A DNA stretch of 64,000 bases from Sthenelais limicola (GCA_942159475.1 OW804096.1:112504194-112568193), one strand, 5' to 3'. Shown: positions 45,876-57,433, numbered from the stretch's first letter. The notes: generated from the sequence alone by a model not told the origin. Numbers and translations: made by a program.

Positions 45876-48800
45876 GCTTGTAGTGCAGGTTTACACGAGT
45901 ACGGCCGAGTGCGTGGAAGAAGGCTTATGCATTGGGAGCTGGTAGACATGCATTGGGAAATCAGCCTATGTGCATTACCAGTACAATATAGACACTATGA
46001 ACCCCGACTATTTCATTCTCAAACATGTTAAGGATGACAAATCCGTAATTCTTTTTTCCCGTTGACTGCGAAAACATACGAAATCGGGTGAAGTAGCCAA
46101 CTTTCCTAGTCCAATTTAGCCGTTCCGAGAAACGGTGGCGCGTCCTGTTGTCAAAGGGGAGAATTAGGCAATCTCTTGGATGGCCACTGGCGCCTCGTCG
46201 TCTAGAAATAATTATGTTGCTTGCTTGATTATTATTACGAACATGCAGTATGTTCACATTAAAGAAGGTGGTTTCTTTTGCGTTTTTCCTTAGAGTGGTG
46301 TATTTTAGTCTAAGGTTTTCCCTACACACTGACATCATATTTGGTAAATATCATTGATCCCTTCTCCCCCCCCTGTCCCACTCCTATCCCCTGACCTCTC
46401 CTTACCTGGCCCCCTCCCCCATACAACTACGTACATCCATACGTTGTACCCCTTCAAAAAGGAGTGATTTAATTTCACCTCCCTCCTTAATACGGAACTG
46501 TCCATGATGAGAGATTTTTGTACATTTAAATAATAAACGTTAGACAAATATGGGCAAATCTTACTTGTTGAGGATCTTTCCAGAGTACCACACCAGTAAC
46601 CTCGCCAAGCCATGAGTGGTACTCAATACCACAGAATAATGGCTTTACATTATATCTATACCCGATAACATCAATCAAACCCATGAGAGAGATTGGTGCA
46701 GGCTCAATAACTGCCCGGTCTCAGAATAGACTGGTTATGATATCCAATACGAATCAAATAGTTCGCCTGTCTCACACAATTCTAACATTTCAGAACATCC
46801 ATGGTAAATTCGTGCCTGAGTCCAATGGGAACCCATTTATGATTTAGATTATCATAGAGGGATGGGGAACAGCTAGGGTACGAACATATGCACATCAAAT
46901 TGAATGACTGGCACACCAATGTCGAGACACATGCCACCAGATCATAATAATGCCGACTGGGTACTTTCATTTATAGGGAATTCGGTGTTGCCAATGAGTC
47001 AATGAAGTCAGACTAATTTGAATATATTAACGTCATGAAAAACATGCCGTGTAGCATGTATAAAAGGGTTGCGGCAAACACGACTACTTTGGTTAAATAG
47101 AACACATTATACAAATTGGTACTCCAATGGTACATTACAACATTAAATTATTTGTCATCATATATAGCATTCAATATATGATATCAAATCAGGGTATAAA
47201 CTGATTGACCCTCAATAAACTGACATTAACTTTGACTAGTTTCAGAATAATAGGAACCAGGACACACATTAGAGCACGTGGCAACAGGATAGTTTGCATA
47301 ACATTAATGTCAGCAATCTTTAATAATATCATAAGCCAACACAAAATAAAAGCAGGATCCCTGAAATATTTCATGATTATGGATATCCAGGATTTTTCTA
47401 AGCTCATGAGGGAGATCAACTGGCTCTTTGAGAGATCAAAGGAAAATTGGTTCACCCAGCAATGTAATGGATACCAACTTTAGGCGACAAAATATTCAGA
47501 GAACTTTCGTGATATCATGAATAGAGCTGCAGGGTCAAAGTCATGACACAGATAGGGATAGTTTCCTGGTGCATGACCCATTTTTGCCATGGCGGCCGGA
47601 AGGGTAAAGAGGACGGGGGTAAAATAAATGTCTGAGGGATTTGACATGGGGTTTGCATCAATTTATGGGTGTATGCTATGAGAGCCTTCTTAAACCAATG
47701 GGGTGCAGAATGAAAAGCATGAACTTTGAATTAACTGGCCATATTTATCTCCAGTCCTCGGATGGTAATGTCCATGAAAATATGTCAGGCAGTAAAATAA
47801 GGAAAGTTGGGGCCGAAAGAGATGCAGTCATTGAACCTACCACCAAAACAGGGCTAAATTCTTTTGCTCTAATTTTGCAATATTCAAAAATATATAATAT
47901 CGATGTTGAAGAAGCTATCTCTGTGAGGTGGCCAGCCGGAAGCAGTCAGATGTCAGTACTTAAAACAAAGATATGATCATGGCTGAATGCACCTTTATTT
48001 AGTATATTAGGATATATCAAAACAAAGCAAATATTGAAAGTTTCCAATTCAGTTTTACCATGAAACATAAATGTGATGTGTTACGGGAAATTAGGCACAA
48101 GTCGAAAAATTGATATTTTTCAGTGTTTCTTCCCAAGATGTCTTTGCAGGAATGTTTTCATTTTTGGGGTGCTTTTGTAGCATGAATACATGTGCTAGAT
48201 TTAAAGACAGTGTATTGAATATATCTATTCCTTTCTAAGGTCATTTTATAGAGAATATTTAGCCACTTTAGTAGTTAATGTCCACCCAGAGATACTGCAA
48301 ACTAAAAATATAGAGGCACTTATTAGCTATCATAATGTTTATTATCATTAGGATCTGCTTGGTCTTATCTTTTCAAATATGATATCTCAAAATTTACTTT
48401 TTGTGACTTGTGACTCGTTTTCCTGTGACACATCACAAATGGCATAATTATATCCTAAATTCAGGAAACTAGTAGAGTAATATACAACTGGAAACATGAA
48501 GAATCATTTAGGCCTTGCATACTGGTACTGTTGGAATATATCGAATAGCATTGGTTTTCTTCCTTCATTGAGTATTGATGAAAAATATTTTATGCTTTTG
48601 TTGAATCTACGGCGGCCGTCATAACGTCTACGGCTTGTCTATGTAGGGTCATAGACTTGTCTATGTAGGGAAAACCCTGGGGTGTCCTCGATTTCATATT
48701 TTCTTGCAATATAAATTTGTGGGGTGAAAGAATCATGCAGTTGAATACTAATTTTAAATTAGCACGCGCAATTTGTCACTTGTTCAGAGAGAGGTTGCAT

Positions 48801-49456
48801 TTGAAAAAAAAGCACACAAAAACTTATGATCTGACTATTTTCCAAAAGCTTTTTTTCTAGTTGTCATAGGTACAGGCCTACAGGCGTGGCGTGTTTTTTT
48901 TCTCGAAATAGACAAGGAAATTAGAGAGGGAGGGATGGAGCGGCCTCTAATTGAGCATCAACCAGAGTAGAGGGCGGTCATCAGGGTAACTAGGGGTAAC
49001 AGCAGAGGCAAGGAACTGTTAGAGGAAGAAAAAGGGAGAGAGCAAGCTAAAAAGCGATCTTCTATTGCTCATTCACAGCAGGATCCGGCTGGAAATACCA
49101 CTGAAATTTCCAACCTATCAAGATTGGCCTGCTCGGAACAAAAATCAAGCCTTGAGCTATTTCGATGGTTGGAATAGTTTTAGTTGCTAGAGGGAAAATG
49201 TTCCGATGGCAGGATGTTTAAATGAGTTTGTATGTATTATATATGTAGTCATAACTGTTGTATATTTAAATTAAAGTAGATACAGCTCTGATATAGATAA
49301 ATGTGGTTAATTAACTGCGAACGCCCATGAATTAAATATACGGTTTTGGGTAGGTGAGCAACTCCAATGTAATATCAAAGCCTGATCAGTAGAAACTGTT
49401 TAGGAAAAAGGCAGATCCTGCAGCAGACGTATTTCAAAGACCACTAGCTTAAGCGG
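45876..49456. other. No gene recognised
   Basis: Contains two of the longer unexplained frames: minus strand 45961-46338 (125 codons, Arg/Asn-rich) and plus strand 47641-47976 (111 codons). Neither has a family motif, splice context or homologous copy in the window. Chance frames are the default explanation. Confidence 0.5.
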
Positions 49457-49673
49457 CGGGCACATATTCACAATTTTGCAAATCGTACCATTTCATGTTT
49501 TATGACAAATCTTAGGGCTCAGATCGTGATGATTTTAGCGGAAATCGGCTTGTTTTTACCCGCACACATTGGATTTAAAGCACGATTTGGCTTCGGATTG
49601 TGAGTCTGTACGATCTCAAACTTGGAATCCTGCGCTGAAATCGGCCCCGAAATTGTGCAAGTGTGCCCCAAAA
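49457..49673. mobile_element. MITE-like element
   Basis: Imperfect terminal inverted repeats: GGGCACATATTCACAATTTTG at the left (first 20 bases considered) against the complement of GAAATTGTGCAAGTGTGCCC at the right. About 217 bp, rich in CGATTT/AAATCG words. No clear target duplication found. Confidence 0.45.
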
Positions 49674-51142
49674 TCAAGCCCCACGATTACGTATATGTCA
49701 AACTTATGTTGGGGCGATCGGTTAGGGTTAGCGTTTAGCGTTTAGCCAGATGCGTGGTGTCTGCAGGATCTCCCTAAAGAAGCGGGGAAGGGTCCAGGGA
49801 ATATTAAGCAATTAAAACTTTAAATAGAACAGGTGGACCTATTTGCTCTCTGTAGCGGCTGTAAGCACAGATACAACATCATCACGGAGGCGATATTTTA
49901 GTGAAATGGGACTAAAAAGAGGTCCAAATCTGATCTCAAATGTTCTCATTGGAGAGTTGATCGGATTCAAGAGCATCAATAGTCCGAATTGGTGATAGCC
50001 TAGGTGTATGACAAAGCATGGCCGTGGAGCACACAGATAGAATATCAATAGCCATTCACTTTAGATCTGGGCTGAAAGCATCATATGGTCCAAAAGAGGA
50101 CCTGACGAGAACGTGGGCAAATGGGAGAGAAAATACATACAAATGGACATGAGGTGAGTGGCAGGATTGTGCATGTTTAGAGAGGATGAGAGGATCGGGT
50201 TATCATAAGACTTGGCAAAGGGAAATGGGCGCATGGAAAAATAGAAGGAAAATCACCCATGTCTGGGCGATATATAAGGCGAAAGTGGACTGATCTATTT
50301 AGAATATCATGATTTATTATGAAAGTGTGAGATTGAACCTGGATTGAACCATATAATACCCATCCTCCTGAAGACTTCTCGGTGTCCATCATTACAGTAT
50401 CTCGAAGCTTCGGGTAGTCACCAACAACTACATGTTTATATGAATATTAAGTGTCCATGGAAACTAAAAGCCTAGGCAGGGGTTTGAGGATCTGCAGTAT
50501 GAGACGGGGTAAAATACAGATTAGCCTGCAATTACGAGAGAATCCTGCAGGTATTTCAATACTTCTTCAATCTTTGAAATGTTTAAACAGTCAGTAAGCT
50601 AGAACGTCAGAACTCACGGCCGCCACTGGAGCTTTTGGGCACTACTCACCTGAAATATAAAGGAATATTGGATAATTGAGCAAGAATTTGTTGACATAAA
50701 ATGGATGTTACATCTGAACCTTAAGCTAATAACTTTTAAATTCAAAGAAATCAGTGTTTACATTATCATACCTTAGTAAGCAGAGAGCACTGGGACATGA
50801 CTCTAATACTTAAATATCTCGAAGAGTGAACTGAGAAAATAACTTATTTGATTAAAATATGCAGGACAAATATGCAAGATTTTGGTGACCATCATATAGC
50901 ATCAACTGTCAAGAAATAAATATAATGGTGTGGTACAGAAGCCAGTTTTGACTGGCCTTGGTACTACCTGACTCTAATATACAGCTGTACCTGGTGCAGT
51001 GATAATCTATTCCAGCAGGTGGGGTGCAGGACAGTGCTGTATTATAGTACTCTGTAGACGAAAAGGCGTCCTGTGTTGGTTGAAAGCTGCTAGGCAAAAC
51101 CAAAGCTCAATGCCACACCCATTTCTATTTCAATTTGAATTT
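49674..51142. other. No gene recognised
   Basis: A short GGTTAGGGTTAGCG followed by TTTAGCG near 49720 is only weakly telomere-like. Otherwise unique-looking sequence. Confidence 0.55.
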
Positions 51143-51355
51143 TTAGTGTTCGAACGGTCTATAAGTTGCCTGTGTTGAAGTTGTGTTGTCAGAATCAGTA
51201 GGGTTCTGATCTTCAGCATATGTACTTGAGCTGGGAAGTTGTGATAGATTAGGTGTTGACATTGACACTAAGCCTTTACTAGCTTGTGTGCCAGAGAACT
51301 TTTCTAGCGCGGCTTTTCCTGTAAAGCTAAGATGGAATTTTCCCATGTCTTCCAT
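51143..51355 (-). CDS. Small unidentified open frame abutting a MITE
   Basis: A 70-codon frame from ATG to stop (MEDMGKFHLSFTGKAALEKF at the start, TYRPFEH at the end). It is Ser/Thr/Gln-rich with the composition of a disordered protein tail. The ATG sits a few bases from the MITE at 51361-51850, so any upstream coding sequence could have been cut off by that insertion. No domain recognised. It may be the last exon of a dead gene, a retrocopy fragment or a chance frame. Confidence 0.2.
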   Translation of the reverse strand: MEDMGKFHLSFTGKAALEKFSGTQASKGLVSMSTPNLSQLPSSSTYAEDQNPTDSDNTTSTQATYRPFEH

Positions 51356-51360
51356 TAAAA

Positions 51361-51850
51361 GCTGGGTTCCACTGGCCGGCTACTTCTCCTGCTTCTGCTC
51401 CCGCTTCTTGATTAAAGAAGCGGGAGCAGTAGCGGGAGAGTAACGGGGAAGGGTGCTATTGGCTCCCGCTACATAGCCATGCTACTTCCCGCTTCTTTTG
51501 GTGGATTTTCGAAGCGTAGAGTGCTCCCGCATCTATCAAATATGTTTGATATTTAACGGCAGCTACTTTGTAGCCAAAGTAACAGGAAATAGCGGGAGCT
51601 GAAGCGGGGCAATGGCACCACTCTATGTTACGCCTCACGTTACTTGCAGTGTTCATTTCAATGTGAAAATAAAATGTTGTCTTCTCACATTTCTGAGTAG
51701 TGTTAGAAGTAGTGGTGGAAGTAACGTCCCAGTTGCACCCATTCCGATTACTTTCAATAGCTTGCTCTCGCTTCTTTAGAAGCGGGAGCAATAGACTGTC
51801 AAAGTAGCGGGAGGAGTAGAGGGAGGAGTAGCCGGCCAGTGGAACCCAGC
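51361..51850. mobile_element. TTAA-type MITE, copy 2 (full)
   Basis: A 24-base terminal inverted repeat beginning GCTGGGTTCCACTGGCCGGC at the left and ending GCCGGCCAGTGGAACCCAGC at the right. The interior is a foldback array of GCGGGAG and CTCCCGC words. TTAA lies just outside the left end (51355-51358) and CTAA near the right end. Same family as 21881-22076. The minus-strand 111-codon frame inside it is a by-product. Confidence 0.88.
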
Positions 51851-52065
51851 CCTAAGTTGCCTATATCTGGGGCTTTTGGGGTGGGGACAAAGTTTAAACC
51901 TTACTACAACCATATGATATAAGAAATAAGATTGTATATAAAAGAATCAGCTATGCAAGTTAAATGGGTTTTTTTAAAAGAAATTGGAATAATCACAAGT
52001 AATTTTCCTGCAACTAAAAAATCAAAAAACTCTTCTTGCATGTCTGATCAGAGAGGCTGTGTGAG

Positions 52066-52138
52066 GAGGAGGGAGGAGGGAGGAGGGAGGAGGGAGGAGG
52101 GAGGAGGGAGGAGGGAGGAGGGAGGAGGGAGGAGGGAG
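52066..52138. repeat. (GGGAGGA)n minisatellite
   Basis: About ten perfect 7-base units. Since 7 is coprime to 3, all three frames stay open and encode a Glu/Gly/Arg 7-residue repeat; these are not genes. Confidence 0.97.
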
Positions 52139-53880
52139 TTGGTTGTCAACATGAAGATGAATGTAATTCTTATCGGGCCAAAAGATTTTTTGAAAATGTG
52201 TCAAGCAGACTGATGTATTGTAAGATCAATAACATGCACTTGCAGCGTGTCAATTAAATATCTAAAGTAAAGGTTAAAGTGTAATCGTAAATATAAAGTA
52301 ATTAATACTCTCAGTAAATATGTATTGTTATGATGAACATCTCTAGTTTAAAATTATATATTATTTTGTTTTGATTTGACGAATGAGAACTATCAGTTTG
52401 TGAAACTTCGATCAATAAAATTTATTAAAAAAAAATGAAAAAGAAGTAAGAGTAAAACTGAAAGAGTGATCGGCCATTCCATTCCCAGAGCCTTGCATGT
52501 CTTTCTGTGAACCCTTAGATAATTTCTGACACTGTTCTCTTGTATCGCCAAGCTTCAGGTTATAACGACTTGAAACACGCCCAGACATTCTCTCCAACGC
52601 TTGCACCTGGTCCATTCACACATTCAATACCGCCTACGGACACCATTCTGACGATACAAATTACATCTGTACAGTTTAGATAATCAAATATTTTAATGAT
52701 GTCCTTAGGCATTGATAGATTTTAATAGGGGAAAAATGAAGTAGTGCATTTTCTAAAGTTCAAGTTCCTATGGCGAGGTGTACCCCGCTGATTGTAGGTA
52801 CATATATAGTGACAACATATTTCTCTCTGGTATATTGGATTTATAATAACAACAGATTAATATTGCTTGGTAACTTTAGGCTCTAGTTAACCTACCGGAA
52901 ATTTGGTTATATCAGGTCGCGAGGAAACATGTTAACTGGATGCGATACCCTGGCTCTTTTACATGCACAAGGAAACATTAACAGCTTCGATATTTTTGCC
53001 TCATGGAAAAAATGAATGAATGTCTGTCTTATGATTGACAGTTAAACACTCGCCTCCTTACTTAGTAATGAGCTGTCTTTTTACCGCTGTAATACCACAC
53101 AGCTGTCAGCAATTGAGGAAAGCAAATGGATTAGCTTAAAGCAATTACATAGTTTTCCCTGAGCATTTACAGCAAAGACACAACTCGCCATATTGTCATT
53201 ATTGAAAGAATAACACAGACTATGGTACTTGGAGCAGACATATATATACCTGATAACAATCGTACCAAACAGTCTTTCCAAAGTAAATTCCATTCAGCTG
53301 CGGCCTAAGGTTTCTTCAGATCCGTCTTGCTTAGTTAACAAGTTTCACCGGCCTAATTCACCCTCAATCTTTTTTCTTTACGTGAGCTATGAATTTACTT
53401 TAACCACCCATACAATAGGGGACGTCTTGCATAGCCGCCATTTTGAATCTGGGCTGTGATGCACATGTTAAATATATGCGGATACCATATTGCAAATCCT
53501 AAAGTTTTGGGGAATAGTTTAATCCATATATTCATTCAGAATTAGGCTCAATTTCATGAATTTTCAGCAGTTTTAATATACAATGTGGTTCATAAAGTAT
53601 ATATGTCCCTTTTTACAAAGGATAAATGACAACACTTCATTATGAAATAGTCTAGCCTTCTTATGAATTTATCTTTTTTTTTTAAATAATAATCATGAGG
53701 ATACAAATCTAGTGGGAGGAGTGATAAGAAACGTTCAGCTTGCCAATCGGACCCACCCATCTCAATGGCCTTTACTTATTTCCCTATCGCTTTCTCTCTG
53801 TGTTAGCTTAAGTATGTTTTAGTTTGACCATCCTTCAATCTGGCTTCAGAGATAAGTGCAGTGTGGAGGTAGTCTGCCGG
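52139..53880. other. No gene recognised
   Basis: AT-rich with poly-A/T runs near 52428 and 53674. No conserved frame or repeat was noticed. Confidence 0.6.
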
Positions 53881-53893
53881 GACCATAAAACCA

Positions 53894-53922
53894 GCGTTTC
53901 TAACAAGAGTGTAGCTCATCAG
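53894..53922 (-). ncRNA. Hammerhead-ribozyme-like core, decayed
   Basis: On the minus strand, CTGATGAG (53922-53915) is followed by CTACACTCTTGTTA and GAAACGC (53900-53894). This is the order of a hammerhead core with a short stem II. CTAC would pair with GTAG, but the sequence reads GTTAG, so stem II is broken. Such cores occur in retroelement-derived repeats. It is probably inactive. Confidence 0.35.
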
Positions 53923-54055
53923 AGACCAATAACATTTGTTGAGAGAGACTTGTGCACGCAATTTAAAAAACATACCATAGGTTACACCCCGGATGACACA
54001 TTAAACTGCTGAGGGGATTTCCCTAGCGCTATCAACATAGTTCACCGTGATATTA

Positions 54056-54110
54056 TGTAATACTAGCAAAGTACCTGTCCTCCGGACGGTCACCCTCTTC
54101 CTGTCCCTCT
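54056..54110 (+). repeat. Short dispersed repeat next to pyrimidine tract, copy 1
   Basis: ACTAGCAAAGTACCTGTCCT then CCGGACGGTCACCCTCT. It matches 54911-54952, where it is again followed by CT-rich sequence. Confidence 0.85.
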
Positions 54111-54620
54111 CTCTCCCCTCCTCCTCTCTCCATGCCTCTCCTCCTTTTCTCCCCATGCCTCTCCCCCTCTCTCCCTGTCCCTACACTACCCCTCTCCTCT
54201 CCCCTGCCCTCTTCTCTCTATCTGCTTCTCCCTCTCCCTATCCGATTTCCTCCCCCCCCTCCCTTCTCCATATGCTTCTTTCATTCTCTCCCTCCCTCTC
54301 CCTCCCATCTTTTTCTCTCCCCCTCTTTTCCCTCTCCTTATCTGATTTCCCCCACCCTCTCCCTCTGTATCTTTGATCTGCCCCTCCCCTTCTGATCTCT
54401 CTCCCCTCACCTCCCCCTCTCTTTTTCCTCGCTCTCCCCCTTCCCGTCTGATCTCTCCCCTTCTCCCTCCCTGTTTTTTGTTCTTTGCCATCCCCCTCTG
54501 TGCTCTCTCCTTCCCCTCTGTTTCTCTCCCCTTCCTCCTCTTCCCTTCCTCCTCTTCTCTCGTTCCCTCTCCCTTTCTCTTCTCCTCCCTCCCCCTTCCC
54601 TCTCCCATACATACCCTCCC
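54098..54620. repeat. Long polypyrimidine (C/T) tract
   Basis: About 520 bases of CCCTCTC-type low-complexity sequence on the plus strand. Long frames on both strands are Ser/Pro/Leu or Arg/Glu/Gly low-complexity artefacts. It is able in principle to form triplex or H-DNA. Confidence 0.97.
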
Positions 54621-54910
54621 CTTGCATCTCTGGGTCAGATGATCAATTGGCTCGAGGGCTCATTGATCATTGCCTCTGGGTATCATGATCATTGGTTTGA
54701 CCATACCTTCTTCCCTGGCTATAAATAGAGTGTGGATATCCTGATTTAAAAAAGGCTTCAAAATAATATTTTCATCCCAGATACCTTCACAAACCACATA
54801 CAATGTCCTCCAGACAGGGTCAATGGACCTATAGAGATCAAAAAGACAGCTGGGGAGATCACAGATTCCCAGAACATGCATGACAAAAAAACCCTTCTTG
54901 AGCTTTATAT

Positions 54911-54985
54911 TAGACTAGCAAAGTACCCGTCCTCTGGATGGTCACCCTCTCTCCCCACACTTCCCCCTCTCCCTCTTTTCCCACA
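54911..54985 (+). repeat. Short dispersed repeat next to pyrimidine tract, copy 2
   Basis: ACTAGCAAAGTACCCGTCCT then CTGGATGGTCACCCTCT and a short CT-rich tail. It is the same unit as 54056-54110. Confidence 0.85.
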
Positions 54986-56069
54986 TAACACATGTGGATA
55001 TTTATATTCATGTCCTCAGCCTTGAAGTCATGTAAGGCTTCTAGGAGCCTTGATACAAATAGTCATGTGGGGCTACGCACTTTCCTATGTGTATGAGAGT
55101 CCCAAAAACTGATTGTAGTTCTCGTTTTGTCATTGATCTACGCTGTATATACTTGTCCACTAAGACCTTGTCCACGGGTATACTGAGGGTCATGTTGGAA
55201 GAATTTATACTTATACCAAGCCACCTGACTGCTTTCGCCGGGGGCTTTGGTTTTTCTGGGGCCTCAGGTAGGTCCCTCAGTAGGTCTCTGGCGAACTCAT
55301 AATTATGCTTTCTTGGGTTGGTTTCGAGTGAAACACCTAGTGCACTAGGTGTCTCTAGGTGAGCAACTGAACATGTTTTAGTGCACTCGCTGGTGCACCC
55401 CGAGTCCACTTGCGTGTGTTGGCTGGGGAGTGCTGGTGAACTGGTCACGCATGCGCACTTCATAACAACAACTTGGCATGGATATATTATCACTCAATAC
55501 ACCAAGTTATCTAACCAGAATATAACATGGATCTTACATTAATATCGTACCAAATCATGTCTTTTAAGTATATTTTCAATATTAAATGTGATGGTGGCCA
55601 TGACACATCTTAAATATGGGACACATGCCATGCCTCCAATGTTATGATATCCGCTTGGTGACTCTCAGTGCACCAATTTGCATTCGGGTGACTGGTGGAT
55701 GGTGCATGGGTGTTGGCATCTTCCCTTTCACCTAGAGCCTCCCTCAGAGTGTCAGTCGAAATCAACCTGGGTAGTATCCATGCTCTCATCATCGTCATCG
55801 AGGTACATATAAGCTCGGAATCCTTTGTCTCTGATGAAGTCTGACAATTGTATTTGCCACCCTCTGCATGTGCGCACTTGAGGCTCTGCTGCCAAATGGT
55901 ATTGTGACATTGAAGAACCACTGGTCCCCCCATTGGATGCAGAGCAAGCACCAATCGAGAGGGTCAGACGAGAAGTTTTTATATGGATACAAGCGGCTTC
56001 GCCACTTGAGCCCACATTAAATTCAATCTTCTTACATGTAAAATCTTTGACAAATAACGTACTTTTCAA
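54975..56069 (-). pseudogene. DIRS/Ngaro-like reverse transcriptase, decayed
   Basis: Minus-strand fragments in three frames line up as one retroelement RT. Order: GEAACIHIKTS, where motif A should be but with its Asp lost; DPLDWCLLCIQWGDQWFF; VTIPFGSRASSAHMQRVAN (motif B); then, after a frame change, FIRDKGFRAYMYLDD with the YLDD catalytic box (55794-55805). Further on come RWLGISINSSNMTLSIP and RSMTKRELQSVFGTLIHIG, typical of the connection to RNase H in tyrosine-recombinase retrotransposons. Another frame change follows at CVAP, continuing LFVSRLLEALHDF. At least two frameshifts and several stops exclude activity. No tyrosine recombinase or split terminal repeats were seen, so DIRS versus Ngaro is open. 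Confidence 0.75.
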
Positions 56070-56639
56070 TTCAATATTTTGATTTCAAATAATTTTGAAA
56101 AGAACTTGCACCCCCCCCTCCCCCACCACAGTTTATTCTAGTAGCTTCAATATTAATTATTCTAGTTTCAATGTTTCCACCTTAGCTGGTGAGGTTCAAT
56201 AAGTCTCTCCCCCAAATTAAGGGGCCCCCGGTCCCCCTAGCTACACAATGTGAACTTTTCTGGTTTTGTCTCTTCATTTCAAAGCCTATGACACCAACTA
56301 TGTTCAAATCGGACTATTATCTCAAAAGTTATAGCATTTGTGCTTGGCTAAATAATTTGCGTATTTAGAAAATATATTACTTCTAGAAAGAATGGCCTCC
56401 TGAAATCAAATGCTGCCTCTTGAGAGAATTACTCGTATATAAGTTTTTGTTGTTTAAAGTTTGCCTTTTTTTAAAACCTTCGGATTCAACTTTATTTGAT
56501 GAGTTATGTGACATGTGTATCACAAATAAAAGTGGTGAATTGTATCGAAATCTGTTACTATATTATTTTGGTACAAAGAAAGAATGGTATTTTATTATTT
56601 ACTTGTGTGATTGAAATCACCTCCAACTTCTGTCATTAA
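56070..56639. other. No gene recognised
   Basis: C-rich run near 56110-56125, otherwise AT-rich unique sequence. The frame at 56420-56614 has no motif. Confidence 0.55.
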
Positions 56640-56688
56640 AGTGTAATTTGTGGGCGGGTAAATTTATGTGTGGGCGGGTAATTACACT
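56640..56688. promoter_or_regulatory. Two GC boxes inside a short inverted repeat
   Basis: AGTGTAATT (56640-56648) and AATTACACT (56680-56688) flank two copies of GTGGGCGGGTAA. GGGCGGG is the Sp1/KLF core. Regulatory meaning is inference. Confidence 0.3.
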
Positions 56689-57095
56689 CTGATGGTGGAG
56701 ATTGGTATGAGGATCGTTGCTGCACATCAGTGACTATCGTACTGTGTTGAAGATAAATCCCAGGTTGCGGGTGCAGCGAGGCATGACGTGACTTCATGGA
56801 CGAGGCTCAACGAAGTAAACAATGCGAAGATGCGTTGACGGAAATTGACGGAAATGTACACAAAAAACCAACTCACTCAAAGGCCTAAATATTAAAGTGG
56901 GGTCAGAGAATAGGTTTCGACAACATTTCACAACGGAGGAAGTAATAAAAAAAAAAAAACGGGAAAAAAATCTGACGCCCGGCTTTTCCCACAGGTACCC
57001 CGTTACACCTGGCTGTGCGAGTGCATGGGGAACCGAACCGCAGTAAGTCTCGCATGAGTTCTCGTGCTCCGTGTTTCTGTGAGTATGGGCCACAG

Positions 57096-57131
57096 AGCTG
57101 GGGAATCCCCGGGAGCTGGGGAATCCCCGGG
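57096..57131. promoter_or_regulatory. Tandem kappaB-like palindromes
   Basis: An 18-base unit GAGCTGGGGAATCCCCGG is present twice in tandem, so GGGGAATCCCC occurs at 57100-57110 and 57118-57128. This is a perfect palindrome fitting the Rel/NF-kappaB consensus GGGRNWYYCC. Binding is not shown. Confidence 0.35.
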
Positions 57132-57139
57132 ATAAAGAT

Positions 57140-57433
57140 TTAAGTAAGGGAGTCATCACCTCTCATTGATCTCACTTCACCAACCAGGTGCTCTACGGTT
57201 GGCAGGGTGTGTGGTTGCTCCTCACCCCATGCACAGTTCTTGATGATGTAACAGTTGATTGAGGTTTCCTTTCCCTGGCATACTGCCTTCACTAGTTGGA
57301 AATAGTTTTCCTGTAGTCCATGAGGCTTGTTCACAACTTGTATTGACCTACACTCAATATTCTGATAAGGAACGAAAGTCTTAGCATTTGGATTTAGTGT
57401 CTTGTTTGTTTTGACTAGCTCCTTTGTCCGGTG
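57140..57433 (-). CDS. Unidentified frame with PAM2-like motif
   Basis: Minus-strand frame open for 97 codons between stops, with no good ATG near its start. It contains TLNPNAKTFVPYQ (57368-57397 for the ten-residue core), which fits the PAM2 consensus LNxxAxxFxP that binds the MLLE domain of poly(A)-binding protein. It then runs through HGLQENYFQLVKAVCQGKE to GEVRSMRGDDSLT and a stop. The composition looks protein-like and no low-complexity sequence is present. It could be a retroelement ORF fragment or an exon of an unrecognised gene. Splice sites are unclear. Confidence 0.4.
   Translation of the reverse strand, partial: HRTKELVKTNKTLNPNAKTFVPYQNIECRSIQVVNKPHGLQENYFQLVKAVCQGKETSINCYIIKNCAWGEEQPHTLPTVEHLVGEVRSMRGDDSLT

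Noticed and set aside
45961..46338. 125-codon minus-strand frame
   Set aside because: Among the longest unexplained frames, but I see no domain, repeat relation or splice context. A database search would be needed to revive it.
47560..47600. Minus-strand GCCGCCATGG start context followed by a 37-codon frame, considered as a first ABL exon
   Set aside because: The peptide does not resemble known ABL N-termini, ends in a stop, and no phase-1 donor is present before the stop.
49718..49745. GGTTAGGGTTAG telomere-like sequence
   Set aside because: Only about two imperfect units; too short to call an interstitial telomere.
54186..54627. Minus-strand frames of 129-140 codons rich in Arg, Glu and Gly
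   Set aside because: They are translations of the polypyrimidine tract; all frames on that strand stay open because of low complexity.
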